A DNA stretch of 51,678 bases from Pandoraea sp. ASV26 (lineage in GTDB: Bacteria; Pseudomonadota; Gammaproteobacteria; Burkholderiales; Burkholderiaceae), in the NCBI RefSeq assembly GCF_016428915.1, contig NZ_JAELTP010000035.1:1-51678 (forward strand). Reading direction: 5' to 3'. The notes beneath the pieces are model-generated. The model was not told the DNA's origin. It did no database searches and saw only the letters and a program-made list of their open reading frames with translations. A program made the position numbers and the translations under genes. This document shows, one piece after another, positions 50,244 to 51,678 of the stretch. The stretch's first letter is position 1; every line of letters starts with the position of its first letter.

Positions 50244-50737
50244 TATTGCGCCGCAATCGGCACGATAGCGCCGATGCGCCAGCCTTCAGGCGTACGCACG
50301 GCAACTTCATAAACGAGATAAAGGGCAGTGCGAGCCTCTGCGTCCGTGCGTCCCAGCGTAATTTGGGTTGGCGCGTACAACTGGGCGACATCGGGGGTGA
50401 GCGGCACAATGCGTAGCTGTGTCAGATCCGGCTCGAATTTCCAGACGCCCTTGAACGTCTCCCGGAAATGCTCGACCAACGCAGGCTTGCCCCAGAACTG
50501 ATAAGCCCGTGCAACGAAAACGACGGGGTCCGGCGTGTTGGCTTGAGGGTTGGCGAGCACCGCGTCGAACGCGGCCAGATCGTGTTGGGTTGCCGCTTGC
50601 GCCTGCCTCGTGAAAACGTCGCGTACCTGCTGGCGATCACATTCCGTGAAGGTTGTTGCGGCGTGGCTCAGGTGAGGGACCATCGACGTTGCGAGGGCGA
50701 ACGCGATGCCAAGCGACAGGCGAGCTTTGTGGTACAT
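50243..50737 (-). CDS. Exported SnoaL/NTF2-like protein (copy 1)
   Basis: 164 residues from the ATG at 50737 with AGGAG 7 nt ahead. A signal peptide (KARLSLGIAFALATSMVPHLSHA) is followed by an NTF2-like domain: RDVFTRQAQAATQHDLAAFD, VVFVARAYQFWGKPALVEHF, VAQLYAPTQITLG and VRTPEGWRIGAIVPIAAQ. The fold binds small hydrophobic ligands or has isomerase activity; the function here is unknown. It is a close paralogue of the gene just upstream and starts near that gene's stop codon (the stop is inside the ribosome site), so the two are coupled. Confidence 0.85.
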   Translation of the reverse strand: MYHKARLSLGIAFALATSMVPHLSHAATTFTECDRQQVRDVFTRQAQAATQHDLAAFDAVLANPQANTPDPVVFVARAYQFWGKPALVEHFRETFKGVWKFEPDLTQLRIVPLTPDVAQLYAPTQITLGRTDAEARTALYLVYEVAVRTPEGWRIGAIVPIAAQ

Positions 50738-50748
50738 GGTGAGGCTCC

Positions 50749-51240
50749 TCATTGCGCGGGGACCGGGAGAATTGCCGTGAATTTCCACCCCTGCGGCGTG
50801 CGCACGGCAAATTGATTGATCAGGAATGTCGCAGTCGTGGCAGGTTTGCCGGCCGCCCCAAGGGTGACTTGCGTCGGCACGTAGAGCTGCGCGGTATCGT
50901 CACCGAGCGGCACGACCCGAAGCTGGCTCACATCCGGTTCCAGATGCCAAGTCCCGGCGAAGGCTTCGTGAAAGTGTTGCATCACGGCCTCTTTGCCCCA
51001 AAAGCGATAGGCGCGTGCGACGAAGGACACCGGCGACGGTCGATCCCCGCTGACATCGGCAAGCACGTGATCCAGCGTCGCAATGTCATGCGCGTTTTCA
51101 GCAGCGACTTGCGTGAGAAATAACGTCCGGACACTTTGCTCGTCGGCTGACGACCAAGGGACGGCGAGGGCCGCCGTGCAGTGAAGTGCCGTGAAAGCCA
51201 GCGCCGGCGCCAGCACGCGAAAACGAATGGGATGCCACAT
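50749..51240 (-). CDS. Exported SnoaL/NTF2-like protein (copy 2)
   Basis: 163 residues from the ATG at 51240, with AGGA five bases ahead; an ATG at 51252 is possible. A signal peptide (FRVLAPALAFTALHCTAALA) precedes the NTF2-like domain with SVRTLFLTQVAAENAHDIAT, VSFVARAYRFWGKEAVMQHF, AQLYVPTQVTLGAAG and VRTPQGWKFTAILPVPAQ. The pattern PVSFVARAYRFWGK in this copy matches PVVFVARAYQFWGK in copy 1, so they arose by tandem duplication. It probably forms an operon with the paralogue and the dehydrogenase. Confidence 0.85.
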   Translation of the reverse strand: MWHPIRFRVLAPALAFTALHCTAALAVPWSSADEQSVRTLFLTQVAAENAHDIATLDHVLADVSGDRPSPVSFVARAYRFWGKEAVMQHFHEAFAGTWHLEPDVSQLRVVPLGDDTAQLYVPTQVTLGAAGKPATTATFLINQFAVRTPQGWKFTAILPVPAQ

Positions 51241-51264
51241 AAATATCCTCATATGCCCATATTT
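51241..51264. promoter_or_regulatory. Candidate MarR-type operator
   Basis: AAATAT-N12-ATATTT is an inverted repeat that encloses CATATG-like sequence, between marR and the SnoaL-like operon. It overlaps the start of the first SnoaL-like gene, a position suited to repression. Confidence 0.45.
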
Positions 51265-51313
51265 GATTCGCTATTACGCGGACCGGGCCGTCCGCGTGAA
51301 TCGGAGAGGTTGC

Positions 51314-51678
51314 TTAATGCGTTTCCGAGAGGTCGGTATCTTGCAGATCGAGTGCCGAGATGCGGGCCATGATGCGGCGCATGGCCAGCGCGTCGTCTTT
51401 GCCGAAGGCGGCTTCGAAGTGCATTTGCGCGCGTCCCCAGGCGACTTTTCCGGCGGCTTCGAGCACGGCGCCTTGGTCAGACAGTGCCACCTCGCGCTCT
51501 CGCCGGTCTCGTTGTCCGACGCGGATCACGATGAGCCCGTCGCGCTCGAGCGGGCGCAGATTGTGCCCCATGGTTGCCCGATCCATCACCAGTGCCTCGG
51601 CCAGTTCCGCGATGGTCGACGGCCCGCGCGACGCCAGCAAGTTGAGAATCGCGTACTGTGTGCCGCGCAAGCCCGTCT
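51314..51678 (-). CDS. MarR family regulator, N-terminal end beyond the window
   Basis: Partial: about 120 residues are visible and the frame continues past the window's last base. The winged helix is clear: TQYAILNLLASRGPSTIAEL, then EALVMDRATMGHNLRPLERD and GLIVIRVGQRDRREREVALS, with the DRRxRxVxLS wing of MarR. The C-terminal helices end ISALDLQDTDLSETH. MarR proteins repress genes for drug or phenolic-compound resistance and are released by small aromatics. It lies 73 bp ahead of the SnoaL-like operon on the same strand and is its probable regulator. Confidence 0.88.
   Translation of the reverse strand, partial: TGLRGTQYAILNLLASRGPSTIAELAEALVMDRATMGHNLRPLERDGLIVIRVGQRDRREREVALSDQGAVLEAAGKVAWGRAQMHFEAAFGKDDALAMRRIMARISALDLQDTDLSETH

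Overview
The window looks like a chromosomal segment of a high-GC betaproteobacterium of the Burkholderiaceae. Pandoraea is my best guess, from overall gene content and codon style. The conserved block trxB / ftsK-lolA-rarA-serS-tRNA-Ser and the nadE-glnB pair fit that family. No database search was possible, so the genus is inference.

Region 1 (1-16.8 kb) is mostly core. It holds an FMN-dependent 2-hydroxyacid dehydrogenase, ppa, a flavodoxin-fold quinone reductase with its TetR regulator, and a FemAB-like acyltransferase ahead of nadE and glnB. A minus-strand trxB-smr-TRIC channel group follows, then ftsK-lolA, rarA, serS and tRNA-Ser(CGA). Region 2 (16.8-17.4 kb), just downstream of that tRNA, is a scar: a frameshifted integrase 3' end meets a short-chain dehydrogenase 3' end. 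Region 3 (17.4-30 kb) is accessory metabolism and transport: merR-MFS, an orphan sulfonate-type binding protein, an AtuA pair with a CitMHS carrier and a divergent LysR gene, a DUF3311 plus sodium:solute symporter pair, a GntR fragment and a 917-residue autotransporter.

Region 4 (30.3-46.9 kb) is the most interesting. A minus-strand run encodes a DUF3050 protein, an AurF-type diiron N-oxygenase, an adenylation-carrier-reductase NRPS and an SRPBCC cyclase. This is the gene set of the mgo/pvf/ham clusters that make diazeniumdiolate signals such as leudiazen and valdiazen. An aminotransferase follows it and a FecI-FecR-TonB receptor set precedes it. Near 31 kb lie a Sfp-type phosphopantetheinyl transferase and an aldo/keto reductase, with a short sigma-54 activator and a LysR gene beside them.

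The DUF3050-led operon and the transferase gene each have a sigma-54 -24/-12 promoter. About 100 bp upstream of each lies the same inverted repeat, ACACCTGT-N11-ACAGGTGT, at the same distance. The aldo/keto reductase has its own sigma-54 promoter on the other side of the shared repeat. I read this as one sigma-54 regulon that couples NRPS assembly, carrier-protein priming and perhaps aldehyde reduction, with the neighbouring activator as the likely controller.

Region 5 (47.1 kb to the end) has a LysR gene divergent from a short-type argC. A minus-strand group follows: a truncated marR, two tandem exported SnoaL-like proteins and a quinone oxidoreductase-like dehydrogenase.
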